From Corallococcus coralloides DSM 2259 (GTDB lineage: Bacteria; Myxococcota; Myxococcia; Myxococcales; Myxococcaceae): 64,000 bases of DNA. Shown piece after piece: positions 15,398 through 24,284 of this stretch. A model generated the notes under the pieces. It was not told where the DNA came from, made no database searches, and saw only the letters and a program-made list of their open reading frames with translations. The position numbers were made by a program, and so were the translations under genes. The DNA lies in contig NC_017030.1 of the NCBI RefSeq assembly GCF_000255295.1, positions 4,340,001 to 4,404,000 on the forward strand. Reading direction: 5' to 3'. Each line of letters opens with the position of its first letter. Position 1 is the stretch's first letter.

Positions 15398-16948
15398 ATG
15401 TCAGGCCCGTTCATCGACGACGCGCGGATTGCCGAGGCGCGCAAGCTGGCGGACGAGATCGTCAATCCGATCTTCGACCTCATCCAACGCAACACCACTG
15501 TTTCCAATGAGCGCACCGTGTTGCGCTTCTTTGGCATTTCCGGCGCCGGTGCGCGCGGCGTACCGCTGGCCAACCTCATGGTGGACAAGCTGCAGTCCGC
15601 CGGGGTGCTCAACCGGGGCGCCGCGTACTGGTACGGCCGCGCGCTACAGCTGGGCGCCAGCAGTCCGCTGGACGCCGTGGAGCGCATCACCGCGCTGCCT
15701 ACGGACAAGCTGGGCGCGCTGTCTCCGGAGATGGAGGCCAACCTGCGCGACGCCGTGCGCGAGGAGGCCCGCGCGGCGATGACGGAGCTGAAGGCCCGCA
15801 TCGCCCAGCGCAACGCCCTGCGCGAGCAGTTCCCCATGTCGCCCGCGCCGCACAAGTACGTCATCGTCGCCACCGGCAACATCTACGACGACGTGGACCA
15901 GGCGAGAGCGGCGGCGCAGGCGGGCGCGGACGTCATCGCGGTCATCCGCTCCACGGCGCAGTCGCTCCTGGACTACGTGCCCCACGGCGCGACCACGGAG
16001 GGCTACGGCGGCACCTACGCCACCCAGGAGAACTTCCGCGTGATGCGCGAGGCCCTGGATGACGAGAGCCGCAAGCTCAAGCGCTACATCCAGCTGACCA
16101 ACTACTCGTCCGGCCTGTGCATGTCGGAGATCGCCTTCTGCGCGGCGTACGAGCGGCTGGACATGCTCCTCAACGACGCGATGTACGGCATCCTCTTCCG
16201 CGACATCAACATGCGGCGGACGTTCATCGACCAGTACTTCAGCCGCCGCATCTGCGCCCTGGCCGGCATCATCATCAACACCGGCGAGGACAACTACATC
16301 ACCACCGCGGACGCGTACGACGCGGCCCACACCGTCATCGCCAGCCAGTTCATCAACGAGTGCTTCGCCAAGCGCGCGGGCCTCAAGGACTGGCAGCTGG
16401 GCATCGGGCACTCGTACGAAATCGACCCGTACCGGGACGACACGCTGCTCCTGGAGCTGTCGCAGGCGATGCTGGTGCGCCGCTGCTTCCCGGACGCGCC
16501 GCTCAAGTACATGCCGCCCACGAAGCACAAGGAGACGGACATCTTCTTCAGCCACGCGTACGACGTGATGGCGGACCTGGTGGCCATCTGGACGCGGCAG
16601 GGCATCCAGCTCCTGGGCATGATGACGGAGGCCATGCACACGCCGCTGCTCGCGGACCGGTACGTGGCGCTCAAGTCCGCGTCGTACATCCACCGCGCGG
16701 CGCGGGGCATCGACGAGGAGTTCACCGTTCGCGAGGACGGGAAGATCGCCAACCGCGCGCGCGAGGTCTTCGCCAAGGCGGAGGAGCTGCTGCGCGAGTG
16801 CCACACCGAGGGCATGGTGGCGGCCATCGGCAAGGGGCGCTTCGGTGACGTGAAGCGCGAGGAGACCGGTGGCAAGGGCCTGGACGGCGTGCTGGAGAAG
16901 GCGCCGGATTACTTCAATCCGTTCCTGGAAATGCTGGAGGCGTCATGA
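15398..16948 (+). CDS. kamD: Beta-lysine 5,6-aminomutase alpha subunit
   Basis: A 516-residue protein matching the large subunit of lysine 5,6-aminomutase, which with adenosylcobalamin and pyridoxal phosphate moves the terminal amino group of beta-lysine to carbon 5. The family features seen are NPIFDLIQRNTTVSNERTVL near the N-terminus and the conserved TNYSSGLCMSEIAF and MYGILFRDINMRR segments in the TIM-barrel. It is the usual length. The start has no Shine-Dalgarno sequence and a -10-like TAGGGT 6 bases upstream, hence probably leaderless. The ATG of the next gene overlaps its stop, so the operon is translationally coupled. Confidence 0.95.
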   Translation: MSGPFIDDARIAEARKLADEIVNPIFDLIQRNTTVSNERTVLRFFGISGAGARGVPLANLMVDKLQSAGVLNRGAAYWYGRALQLGASSPLDAVERITALPTDKLGALSPEMEANLRDAVREEARAAMTELKARIAQRNALREQFPMSPAPHKYVIVATGNIYDDVDQARAAAQAGADVIAVIRSTAQSLLDYVPHGATTEGYGGTYATQENFRVMREALDDESRKLKRYIQLTNYSSGLCMSEIAFCAAYERLDMLLNDAMYGILFRDINMRRTFIDQYFSRRICALAGIIINTGEDNYITTADAYDAAHTVIASQFINECFAKRAGLKDWQLGIGHSYEIDPYRDDTLLLELSQAMLVRRCFPDAPLKYMPPTKHKETDIFFSHAYDVMADLVAIWTRQGIQLLGMMTEAMHTPLLADRYVALKSASYIHRAARGIDEEFTVREDGKIANRAREVFAKAEELLRECHTEGMVAAIGKGRFGDVKREETGGKGLDGVLEKAPDYFNPFLEMLEAS

Positions 16949-17430
16949 TCCTGGGTACTTTCGTGGCTGTGATGATGGCCGCGGGCGGCAGCGCGGATGC
17001 GTTGAGCAGCGTGACGGTGAAGAACATCGCGCTGAAGGCGCCGGCGGCGTGGACGCGCTCCAACGTGGACGGCTCGGAGAAGTTCCTGGCGCCCTCTGGC
17101 GACGCGTACTTCATGGTGGACGTGGGCACGGTGCAGACCGCGGGCATGAAGGCGGAGCTGTGCCGCACGAAGATCCTCGCGAACATGGGCGGCGACAGCT
17201 GGACGATGCTGAAGGTCGGCGGTCAGCCGGCGGCCACCAAGACGGACACGGACGCGGCGCCGGACGGCAGCGGCAACGTGGACACGGTGACGTACGTGGG
17301 GTGCAACGGGAAGACGACGTGGTCGGTGGTCTTCTACATGGAACAGGGCAAGAAGGACCGTTTCGCCGCGGTGGCCGAGAAGGTGGGCACCAGCGTGTCG
17401 TTCACGCCGCCCAAGGGCAAGAAGGGCTAG
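16945..17430 (+). CDS. Exported protein of unknown function within the kam operon
   Basis: A 161-residue protein with a signal peptide (MILGTFVAVMMAAGGSADA). The mature part is a small, mostly beta, acidic domain with two cysteines (CRTKILANMGG and VGCNGK). I do not recognise a family. It overlaps kamD by four bases (ATGA) and ends 4 bases before kamE, so it sits between the two subunit genes of one cytoplasmic enzyme, although it is itself exported. Whether it helps lysine sensing or uptake, or is simply a passenger, cannot be told. The coupling suggests it is really translated. Confidence 0.8.
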   Translation: MILGTFVAVMMAAGGSADALSSVTVKNIALKAPAAWTRSNVDGSEKFLAPSGDAYFMVDVGTVQTAGMKAELCRTKILANMGGDSWTMLKVGGQPAATKTDTDAAPDGSGNVDTVTYVGCNGKTTWSVVFYMEQGKKDRFAAVAEKVGTSVSFTPPKGKKG

Positions 17431-17434
17431 TTCG

Positions 17435-18220
17435 ATGGTGAAGCCGAGCAAGCAGATCATCCGCCCCTACGGCGACCGTCGCGACGACGGCATGGTGCAG
17501 CTGTCGTTCACGCTGCCGGTGCCGCTGTCGGAGAAGGCCAAGGAGGCCGCCGCCCAGTTCACGAAGAAGATGGGCTTCACGGACGTGAAGGTGGCCGCCG
17601 CCGAGCGCGCGGCGGACCAGTACACGTTCTTCGTCGTCTACGCCCGCTCCAACGTGACGCTGGACTACGCGGAGATCGACGTGCCGGAGGTGGTGGTGCG
17701 CAAGATGGGGTTTGACGACCTCAACGCGCTCATCAAGGAGAAGGTGCGCCGGCGCATCGTCGTCTTCGGCGCGTGCACGGGCACGGACACGCACACGGTG
17801 GGCATTGACGCCATCCTCAACATGAAGGGCTACGCGGGCGACTACGGCCTGGAGCGCTACCCCGGCTTCGAGGCGTTCAACCTGGGCAGCCAGGTGCCCA
17901 ACGAGGACCTCATCAAGAAGGCCACCGCGAAGCACGCGGACGCCATCCTGGTGTCCCAGGTCGTCACGCAGCGCGACGTGCACAAGGACAACTCGCGCCA
18001 GTTCATCGACGCGGCGAAGGCGGCGGGCATCCACGGCAAGACGCTGCTCCTGTTGGGCGGGCCGCGCGTGGACCACAAGCTGGCGCTGGAGCTGGGCTTC
18101 GACGCGGGCTTCGGGCCGGGCACCAAGCCGTCCGACGTGGCGAACTACATCGTGCACGCGGTGATGAAGAAGGAAGGCACGGAGTCAGCGGACTCCCACT
18201 ACCAGGGGGAACCCTCGTGA
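17435..18220 (+). CDS. kamE: Beta-lysine 5,6-aminomutase beta subunit
   Basis: A 261-residue small subunit carrying the cobalamin-binding Rossmann domain. DTHTVGID at 118-125 provides His120, the lower axial ligand to cobalt, and Lys131 eleven residues later is the position that forms the aldimine with pyridoxal phosphate in the Clostridium sticklandii enzyme (His133/Lys144 there, same spacing). The N-terminal 100 residues form the dimerisation part. The downstream kal gene starts inside its stop codon (GTGA). It should assemble with KamD in the cytoplasm. Confidence 0.95.
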   Translation: MVKPSKQIIRPYGDRRDDGMVQLSFTLPVPLSEKAKEAAAQFTKKMGFTDVKVAAAERAADQYTFFVVYARSNVTLDYAEIDVPEVVVRKMGFDDLNALIKEKVRRRIVVFGACTGTDTHTVGIDAILNMKGYAGDYGLERYPGFEAFNLGSQVPNEDLIKKATAKHADAILVSQVVTQRDVHKDNSRQFIDAAKAAGIHGKTLLLLGGPRVDHKLALELGFDAGFGPGTKPSDVANYIVHAVMKKEGTESADSHYQGEPS

Positions 18221-18615
18221 GCACTGGCACGAAGGCGGTACTGCGGCTGCGCATGGGCAGCCACGACGCGCACTACGGCGGCAACCTGGTGGACGGGGCG
18301 CGGATGCTCGGTCTGTTCGGGGACGTGGCCACGGAGCTGTGCATCCGTTCCGACGGGGACGAGGGCCTGTTCCGCGCCTACGACTCCGTGGAGTTCCTGG
18401 CCCCGGTGTACGCGGGGGACTTCATCGAGGCGGAGGGTGAAATCATCAGCGAGGGCAACACGTCGCGGAAGATGCGCTTCGAGGCCCGCAAGGTCATCAA
18501 GCCCCGGCCGGACGTGAATGACTCGGCGGCGGACGTGCTGCCGGAGGCGGTGGTGGTGTGCCGCGCTTCGGGCACGTGCGTGGTGCCCAAGGACAAGCAG
18601 CGGGTGAAGCGATGA
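18217..18615 (+). CDS. kal: 3-aminobutyryl-CoA ammonia-lyase
   Basis: A 132-residue hotdog-fold enzyme that eliminates ammonia from L-3-aminobutyryl-CoA to give crotonyl-CoA, the last dedicated step of the beta-lysine route. The N-terminal [20 protein letters not shown] is the family signature and the size is typical. The start is the GTG at 18217, overlapping the kamE stop by four bases; the next gene, kce, overlaps its own stop as ATGA. Position in a complete kam operon makes the assignment strong. Confidence 0.92.
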   Translation: MSTGTKAVLRLRMGSHDAHYGGNLVDGARMLGLFGDVATELCIRSDGDEGLFRAYDSVEFLAPVYAGDFIEAEGEIISEGNTSRKMRFEARKVIKPRPDVNDSAADVLPEAVVVCRASGTCVVPKDKQRVKR

Positions 18616-19439
18616 GCAAGCCCATGGTCATCACCGCCGCCCTGGTGGGCGCGGAGACGACGCGCGAACAGACGCCGTACCTGCCCATCACCGCGGAGGA
18701 GATTGCGGAAGACGCGGCGAAGTGCCGCGAGGCCGGCGCGGCGATGGTGCACATCCACGTGCGCACGGCGGAGGGCAGGCCGTCGCAGGACGCGGAGCTG
18801 TTCCGCGCGGCCATCCGCGCCATCCGCAAGCGCACGGACATCCTCGTCCAGGTGTCCACGGGCGGCGCGGTGGGCATGGACGTGGACGAGCGGTGCGGCG
18901 GGCTCACGCTCACCGGCGCGGACAAGCCGGACATGGCCACGCTCACCACGGGCACGGTGAACTTCGGGGAGGAGGTGTTCTGGAATCCCCGGCCGCTGGT
19001 GCGCGACATCGCGAAGCGCATCAAGAGCATCGGCCTCAAGCCGGAGCTGGAGTGCTTCGACGTCGGGATGATCGACGAGGCGCGCTACCTGGCGAAGGAG
19101 GGGCTGGTGGAGCTACCGGCGCACTTCGACTTCGTGCTGGGCGTGCCGGGCACGCTGCAGGCGCGGCCGGAGGTGCTGGACTTCATGATCGCCGCGCTGC
19201 CGGAGGGGAGCTCCTGGACGGTGGCGGGCGTGGGGCGCCAGCAGCTGCCGTTCGTGGAGGAGGCCGCGAAGCGCGGCGGCAACGCGCGCGTGGGCCTGGA
19301 GGACAACATCTACCTGTCCAAGGGCGTGCTCGCGAAGGGCAACTTCGAACTGGTGGCGGAGGCCGCGAAGCGGGCCCGTGCCGCCGGCCGTGAGCTTGCG
19401 ACCCCCGAGCAGGCCCGGCAGCTGTTGCGCCTGGGCTGA
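18612..19439 (+). CDS. kce: 3-keto-5-aminohexanoate cleavage enzyme
   Basis: A 275-residue BKACE-family TIM-barrel enzyme that uses zinc to convert 5-amino-3-oxohexanoate and acetyl-CoA into 3-aminobutyryl-CoA and acetoacetate. The zinc ligands are visible as His47 and His49 in HIHVR and Glu230 in GLEDN, matching the ligand set of the characterised enzyme. It is coupled to kal by an ATGA overlap and is the last gene of the operon; an intrinsic-terminator-like hairpin follows at 19467. With kdd it completes the middle of the pathway. Confidence 0.95.
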   Translation: MSKPMVITAALVGAETTREQTPYLPITAEEIAEDAAKCREAGAAMVHIHVRTAEGRPSQDAELFRAAIRAIRKRTDILVQVSTGGAVGMDVDERCGGLTLTGADKPDMATLTTGTVNFGEEVFWNPRPLVRDIAKRIKSIGLKPELECFDVGMIDEARYLAKEGLVELPAHFDFVLGVPGTLQARPEVLDFMIAALPEGSSWTVAGVGRQQLPFVEEAAKRGGNARVGLEDNIYLSKGVLAKGNFELVAEAAKRARAAGRELATPEQARQLLRLG

Positions 19440-19466
19440 GGCTTCACGCGCGGAAGCCACCCCACG

Positions 19467-19495
19467 AGGCCCGGGAGCGGACACGCCCCGGGCCT
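19467..19495 (+). terminator. Terminator of the kam operon
   Basis: AGGCCCGGG and CCCGGGCCT form a 9-base stem with an 11-base loop 27 bases after the kce stop, followed by the T-containing TCGTGTTTCG. Confidence 0.65.
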
Positions 19496-19609
19496 TCGTG
19501 TTTCGTCCCCGCGCGGGCCACGCCAGACGCCCGCGCCGGTGGGGGCTGCTGCCAGTAGGAGGCGCTGCTCCGCGATGCTCGAACGCGGTGCGGCCTCCAG
19601 GCTGCTGAC

Positions 19610-21064
19610 CTACGCGGCCCAGGCCCAGCCGACATGGCCGTCCGGGCGCACCAGCAGGCCGCCCACGCCTTCCAGGTCCCCGCGTCCCACGCGGCCCCGT
19701 GCGCGCAGCGTCGTCACCTGGGAGGACCAGCCGGGCTCCCAGCGGGGCAGGGGGCGTGAGTCGTCCTCGCCCAGGCCCAGCAGCAGCCACCGGCCCGGGT
19801 GCAGCGCCGCGTAGAGCCGCACGTCCGCGCCGAGTTCCATGTCGCTCACGCGCCGGCCGCACCACTCGGACAACAGTGGTGAGGGGGTCTCTGGCGCGGG
19901 CACGTCCAGCGGCGCGTAGCCCACGTCGAGTGCCCCGATGTTGTCCGCGAGCTGGCGGTTCAGCCGGGGCTCGCGGAGCAGGCCGCTCAGCAATTCGCGC
20001 AGGGCCAGCGTCTCTCGCGTGGCGCCCATGAGGGCGGTCTGCGCCAGCGTGTTGTGGATCAGCGCCTCGCCCACGGGCCGGCGCTCGCGCGAGTAGCTGT
20101 CGAGCAGTGCTTCCGGCGCGCCGTCCTTCACCACCGCCGCGAGCTTCCATCCCAGGTTCATCGCGTCTTGAAGGCCGACGTTGAGCCCCTGGCCTCCCGC
20201 TGGAAAGTGGATGTGCGCGGCGTCGCCCGCGAGCAGCACGCGTCCCTCGCGGTAGCGCTCCGCGAGCCGCGTCTCGTTGCCGAAGCGGGACAGCCACCGG
20301 GGCTCACGCATGCCGAAGTCCGAGCCCGCGATGCGCAGCGTGCTCTCCCGCAGCTCCTCCAGCGTGACGGGCTCGCGCACCGGCGCCGTCTCCCGGAATG
20401 GATCCGTGACGACGATGCGGTGGACGCCCGGCGACATGGGCACCACCATCACGCCGCCCCGCTCGTTCGAGATGCCGAGCGCGGGCTGGGCCGGCGGCGC
20501 ACCCAACGTCACGTCCCCGAGCATCGCCGTGCGCGTCACGTCCGTCCCCGGGAAGGGGATGCCCGACAGCCTCCGCACCGCGCTCCGGGCCCCGTCCGCG
20601 CCCACCACGAAGCGCGCCCGGAGGCGGAACGTGCCCGCGTCCGTGGAGCCCTCCAGGTCCACGCCCTCGGCGTCCTGGCGCAGGGACTCCACCTTGTGGC
20701 CGCGCCGCACGGCCACACCCAGCTCCCGCGCCCGTTCCTCCAGCAGTTCCTCCGTCACCGCCTGCGGAAGGAACAGCGTGTAGGGGAAGCGCGTGTCCAG
20801 CACGCTGAAGTCCAGGCGCGTGTCGAGCATCGCGAAGTGCCCGGTGGGCAGCGGCCGTCCCCGTTTCAGGAACCGGTCCTCCAGCCCTCGCAGCGCGAGC
20901 ACCTCCAGCGAACGCGGATGCAGCGTCAGCGCCCGGGACTCGCGCACGGCCTCCACGCGCCGCTCGAACAGCTCCACCCGGATGCCCGCCAGCGCCAGCT
21001 CGCACGCGAGCCACAGCCCGGTGGGACCTCCTCCCACCACCGCCACATCGAGGACCTCCGCCAT
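19610..21064 (-). CDS. FAD-dependent aromatic hydroxylase-type monooxygenase
   Basis: A 484-residue class A flavoprotein monooxygenase. The FAD-binding GGGPTG is at 11-16, the DG motif reads VVGADGARSAVRR near residue 160, and the GD motif RVLLAGDAAHIHFPAGGQG lies near residue 275. A C-terminal thioredoxin-like domain follows from about 390, as in polyketide hydroxylases (PgaE/RdmE group) and rifampicin monooxygenase. It uses NAD(P)H and oxygen to hydroxylate an aromatic substrate. Start ATG 21064 has GGGAGG 6 bases upstream. It is divergent from a TetR gene across two copies of one operator, so the substrate is probably an inducer drug or polyketide; this is inference. Confidence 0.88.
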   Translation of the reverse strand: MAEVLDVAVVGGGPTGLWLACELALAGIRVELFERRVEAVRESRALTLHPRSLEVLALRGLEDRFLKRGRPLPTGHFAMLDTRLDFSVLDTRFPYTLFLPQAVTEELLEERARELGVAVRRGHKVESLRQDAEGVDLEGSTDAGTFRLRARFVVGADGARSAVRRLSGIPFPGTDVTRTAMLGDVTLGAPPAQPALGISNERGGVMVVPMSPGVHRIVVTDPFRETAPVREPVTLEELRESTLRIAGSDFGMREPRWLSRFGNETRLAERYREGRVLLAGDAAHIHFPAGGQGLNVGLQDAMNLGWKLAAVVKDGAPEALLDSYSRERRPVGEALIHNTLAQTALMGATRETLALRELLSGLLREPRLNRQLADNIGALDVGYAPLDVPAPETPSPLLSEWCGRRVSDMELGADVRLYAALHPGRWLLLGLGEDDSRPLPRWEPGWSSQVTTLRARGRVGRGDLEGVGGLLVRPDGHVGWAWAA

Positions 21065-21092
21065 GACCGACCTCCCGCCCGAAGGCGTCAAA

Positions 21093-21105
21093 CTAACGTT
21101 GTTAG
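21093..21105. promoter_or_regulatory. TetR-type operator, copy 1
   Basis: CTAAC-GTT-GTTAG is a perfect 13-base palindrome located 28 bases upstream of the monooxygenase start. The same arms recur at 21113-21125, with centres 20 bases apart, as expected for the operators of a divergent TetR gene. Confidence 0.75.
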
Positions 21106-21112
21106 GGATCAA

Positions 21113-21125
21113 CTAACGGCGTTAG
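21113..21125. promoter_or_regulatory. TetR-type operator, copy 2
   Basis: CTAAC-GGC-GTTAG repeats the arms of copy 1 exactly with a different centre. It ends 30 bases before the TetR start codon at 21156. Two dyads between divergent genes is the layout of the classic tetR-tetA control region. Confidence 0.75.
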
Positions 21126-21155
21126 ATTGTCAAGCCAGCGAGGGCCAGCGCGGGC

Positions 21156-21782
21156 ATGCGAATCCAGCGGGAGCAGGTGGTGGCGGCGGCGTGGACGCTG
21201 CTGGACGAGCACGGCCTGGAGGGCCTCACGATGCGCGTCCTGGCGAAGGCGCTCTCCATCCAGGCCCCGTCGCTGTACTGGCACTTCCCGGGCAAGCAGG
21301 CCCTGCTGGACGCGATGGCGGACACGCTGGTGCGGGACGTGGCGCGGACGCTGACGCCGGAGTCACCGTGGGAGCCGGTGGTGCGCACCGTGGCGGAGGA
21401 ACTGCGGCGCGCGTTCCTGGCCCACCGGGACGGCGCCCGCGTCTACGCCGGCACCCTCGTGGTGTCCGAGCACACGCTGCGCGTCTCCGACACCGTGATT
21501 GGCGCGCTGACGCGGGCAGGGTTCGACTCGCGAGCGGCGGGCTGGGCGGCCTTCACCGTGCTCGACTACGTGCTGGGCTTCACCATCGAGGAGCAGGGCT
21601 TCACCGCGCAGGACGCCGAGGCGAAGGAGCGGGAAGGGGCGCTGCGTCAGCTTGCCTCGGCGCGCTATCCGCACGCGGCGGGCGCGGTGGACGCCATCCT
21701 GGACCGCGACTTCGACCGCCGGTTCGCCTTCGGGATGGACCTGCTCGTCGCGGGCATCCGCGCGCGGCTGTCCACGCCGTAG
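21156..21782 (+). CDS. TetR-family repressor
   Basis: A 208-residue regulator. Residues 4-50 are a TetR helix-turn-helix (QVVAAAWTLLDEHGLEGLTM, then SLYWHFPGKQALLDAMAD), and the rest matches the TetR C-terminal class that includes the tetracycline repressor, with the VLDYVLGFTIEEQGF helix near residue 135. It lies head to head with the FAD monooxygenase gene with two palindromic operators between, so it most likely represses both and is released by a substrate of the monooxygenase. The ligand is unknown. Confidence 0.92.
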   Translation: MRIQREQVVAAAWTLLDEHGLEGLTMRVLAKALSIQAPSLYWHFPGKQALLDAMADTLVRDVARTLTPESPWEPVVRTVAEELRRAFLAHRDGARVYAGTLVVSEHTLRVSDTVIGALTRAGFDSRAAGWAAFTVLDYVLGFTIEEQGFTAQDAEAKEREGALRQLASARYPHAAGAVDAILDRDFDRRFAFGMDLLVAGIRARLSTP

Positions 21783-21911
21783 CGGGCTGCTGTCAGGAGC
21801 CGGTCGCGGATTTCGTCCCGCTCCGCTGCCCGGCTCTCAGCGCATTCGCCGACACCGCCGCTTCGTCCCGGCTGTCCGCACAGGACGGCTCGGGCATCAT
21901 GCCGCGCATTT

Positions 21912-21929
21912 CTCCCGCTCTGACGGGAG
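21912..21929 (+). terminator. Hairpin downstream of tetR, upstream of SDR
   Basis: CTCCCG and CGGGAG form a 6-base stem with a 6-base loop in the 168-base gap between the TetR gene and the SDR gene. It may end the tetR transcript; no T-run follows. Confidence 0.3.
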
Positions 21930-21950
21930 CCCACGAGGAGTCGCGAAGCG

Positions 21951-22727
21951 ATGGACACGGGACTGCAGGGCAAGGGCGTGCTGGTGACGGGCGGCGCGGG
22001 CGGCATCGGCTCCGCGCTGGTGCGGGCGTTCGCGGGCGAGGGCGCGAAGGTGGCGGTGCACTACCACCGCAGCCAGGAGAAGGCGGCGGCGCTCGCGCGC
22101 GAGGTGGGCGGTGCGGCCGTGCGCGCGGACCTCACGGTGGAAGCGGACGTGGACGCGCTGGTGCCCCAGGCGGTGAAGGACCTGGGCCGGCTGGACGTGC
22201 TGGTGTGCAACACCGGCGTGTATCCCGCGCCCGATGAGCCGCTGTGGAAGATGTCGCTGGAGCGCTGGCGCCGCACGCTGGCGCAGAACCTGGACAGCGT
22301 GTTCCTGAGCTGCCGCGCGTTCCTGCGCCACGTGGAGACCACGGGCACGGGCACCATCGTCATCATCAGCTCCACGGCGGGCCTCTTCGGTGAGGCAGGC
22401 CACACGGACTACGCGGCGGCGAAGGGCGCGCTGGCGGCGGGCTTCGTGAAGAGCCTGAAGAACGAACTGCACCGCATCGCGCCCATGGGCCGCGTCAACG
22501 TGGTGTGCCCGGGCTGGACGGAAGTGGACCGCAACCGCGACAAGCTGACGGACCCGAAGTTCGTCGGCCGCGTCACGCGGACGATGTCGCTGCGCAAGGT
22601 GGGGCAGCCGGAAGACGTGGCGCGCGTCGTGGTGACGCTCGCGTCGGATCGCATCTCGGGCCACGTGACGGGAGAGGTCGTCACCGTGGCCGGGGGCATG
22701 GAGGGAAGGGTGCTGCATGAAGACTGA
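21951..22727 (+). CDS. SDR-family oxidoreductase, FabG-like
   Basis: A 258-residue classical short-chain dehydrogenase. TGGAGGIG near residue 13 binds NAD(P), CNTGVYP near residue 86 is the adenine-side motif, the catalytic serine lies in IIISSTAGL and the YxxxK pair in DYAAAKGA near residue 155. Cytoplasmic NADPH-linked carbonyl reduction is the expected activity. The stop overlaps the start of the methyltransferase gene by 11 bases, so the two are translationally coupled and probably act on the same compound, which I cannot identify. Confidence 0.88.
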   Translation: MDTGLQGKGVLVTGGAGGIGSALVRAFAGEGAKVAVHYHRSQEKAAALAREVGGAAVRADLTVEADVDALVPQAVKDLGRLDVLVCNTGVYPAPDEPLWKMSLERWRRTLAQNLDSVFLSCRAFLRHVETTGTGTIVIISSTAGLFGEAGHTDYAAAKGALAAGFVKSLKNELHRIAPMGRVNVVCPGWTEVDRNRDKLTDPKFVGRVTRTMSLRKVGQPEDVARVVVTLASDRISGHVTGEVVTVAGGMEGRVLHED

Positions 22728-23514
22728 CCTGGATGTGCGGACGTACAACCGCGAGGCGTGGAACGGTGAAGTAGGGCGGGGCAACAAGTGGACGTTGCCG
22801 GTGTCCCCGGAGGTCATCGCCGCCGCGCGACGGGGTGACTGGAGCGTGGTGCTCACCCCGACGAAGCCCGTGCCGCGCGCGTGGTTCGGGGACCTGAAGG
22901 GCAAGGACGTGCTGGGCCTGGCGAGCGCGGGCGGACAACAGTGTCCGGTGCTCGCGGCGGCGGGCGCGAACGTCACCGTGTTCGACAACTCACCGGCGCA
23001 GCTGGGGCAGGACCGCAAGGTGGCCGAGCGCGAGGGGCTCACGCTCCAGTACGTGGAGGGCGACATGCGGGACCTGTCCGCCTTCGCCGACGGGAGCTTC
23101 GACCTCATCTTCCACCCGTGCTCCAACTGCTTCGCGCCGGAGATCCTCCCGGTGTGGCGAGAGGCCTTCCGCGTGCTGCGCCCGGGCGGCGTGCTCCTGT
23201 CGGGCATCTGCAACCCGGTGCGCTACCTCTTCGACCCGGTGGAGGAGGAGAAGGGCGTGATGCGGCTCAAGTACACGATGCCGTACTCGGACTTCACCAG
23301 CCTCACGGACGAGGAGCGCCGCCGCTACACCGACAAGGGCGAGCCCATGGTCGTGGGCCACTCGCTGGAGGACCAGCTGGGTGGACAGCTGGAGGCGGGC
23401 TTCGTCCTCACGAACCTCTTCGAGGACAATTACGAGGGAGGGAAGGACCTGCTCTCCACGTTCCTGCCGACCTTCATGGCCACGCGTGCCCTGAAGCCCG
23501 TATCGCGTTCGTGA
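22717..23514 (+). CDS. Class I SAM-dependent methyltransferase
   Basis: A 265-residue methyltransferase of the UbiE/type 11 kind. The S-adenosylmethionine loop is VLGLASAGGQQCPVLAAAGA near residue 65, followed by the acidic VTVFDNSPAQL and the GDMRDLSAFADGSFDLIF motifs. FRVLRPGGVLLSG is the usual motif III region. No substrate can be named. It begins inside the end of the SDR gene, and its stop is followed by a short hairpin region before the next gene. Confidence 0.9.
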   Translation: MKTDLDVRTYNREAWNGEVGRGNKWTLPVSPEVIAAARRGDWSVVLTPTKPVPRAWFGDLKGKDVLGLASAGGQQCPVLAAAGANVTVFDNSPAQLGQDRKVAEREGLTLQYVEGDMRDLSAFADGSFDLIFHPCSNCFAPEILPVWREAFRVLRPGGVLLSGICNPVRYLFDPVEEEKGVMRLKYTMPYSDFTSLTDEERRRYTDKGEPMVVGHSLEDQLGGQLEAGFVLTNLFEDNYEGGKDLLSTFLPTFMATRALKPVSRS

Positions 23515-23561
23515 CGCAGAAGGGCGTTGCACCTGGCCGCCTTGAAAGCCTACAGGAGGGC

Positions 23562-23581
23562 TGTCCGGGTCCTCCCGGACA
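23562..23581 (+). terminator. Hairpin between methyltransferase and lipoprotein genes
   Basis: TGTCCGGG and CCCGGACA form a perfect 8-base stem with a 4-base loop, 47 bases after the methyltransferase stop and 24 bases before the next ATG. No T-run, so it could end the operon or form a leader structure. Confidence 0.45.
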
Positions 23582-23605
23582 TCCCCCCATTCGTAGGAGT
23601 CGTCC

Positions 23606-24157
23606 ATGAAGGTGTCGCTGCGTCTTTCCGCGGTCGTGTTGATGGGTATTTCGCTGCTGGGCCTGGGCTGTGAGGGTGCGGACTCGAGGGATCCGCTGAG
23701 CGCCATCGAGGCGGGCGCCGAGGTGAAGGTGGAGCCCGCGCTGGCGGAGGTGAAGCAGGGCGCCGTGGGCGACACGCTGATGCGCTGCACGCAGCCGCAG
23801 GATGGCAGCTACCTGGAGGTGGTGCAGACGGCCACGGGCTACGAGGCGGCCACGGTGGTGGAGGCCTATGACCCCTGGGACTGCCGCTGCACGTATGAGA
23901 AGCGCACGGTGCTGGGGCAGTACACGCAGTGCCGCCGTTCCACGGTGGATCCGCGCATCATGAACTGCTACCGCGTCGAGCCCACCGGTTCGATTGGCAA
24001 GGTGGTGCTGTCCACCACGCGCGTGCAGCGCACGCAGATGGTCATCGGCAGCACGCAGACGGTGTCGTACACGGACCTGAGCATCGCGGCCATCAACCAG
24101 GACCCGGGCCAGACGCCGCGCCAGGACTTCACGTACGGCCTGGCGGACTGCCAGTAG
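23606..24157 (+). CDS. Lipoprotein of unknown function
   Basis: A 183-residue protein with a type II signal (LLGLGC, Cys22) followed by a hydrophilic linker. The mature domain from about residue 55 has six cysteines including CRCTYEKRT and CYRVEP and looks like a small beta-rich extracellular module, likely disulphide-bonded. No family recognised. GTAGGAGTCGTCC precedes the ATG. It is a single gene between the methyltransferase pair and the small exported helical protein. Confidence 0.72.
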   Translation: MKVSLRLSAVVLMGISLLGLGCEGADSRDPLSAIEAGAEVKVEPALAEVKQGAVGDTLMRCTQPQDGSYLEVVQTATGYEAATVVEAYDPWDCRCTYEKRTVLGQYTQCRRSTVDPRIMNCYRVEPTGSIGKVVLSTTRVQRTQMVIGSTQTVSYTDLSIAAINQDPGQTPRQDFTYGLADCQ

Positions 24158-24284
24158 CCGGCGCATTTCCGGAGGCGATTTAACCTTCGGCGGGCTCCGG
24201 GGTTTTGAGTGTCAGAGCGCGACGGGAAGCAGGCTGCACGGCTGCTCCCGGAGCGTTTTGACCTGAACCCGGAGTCCACACACC

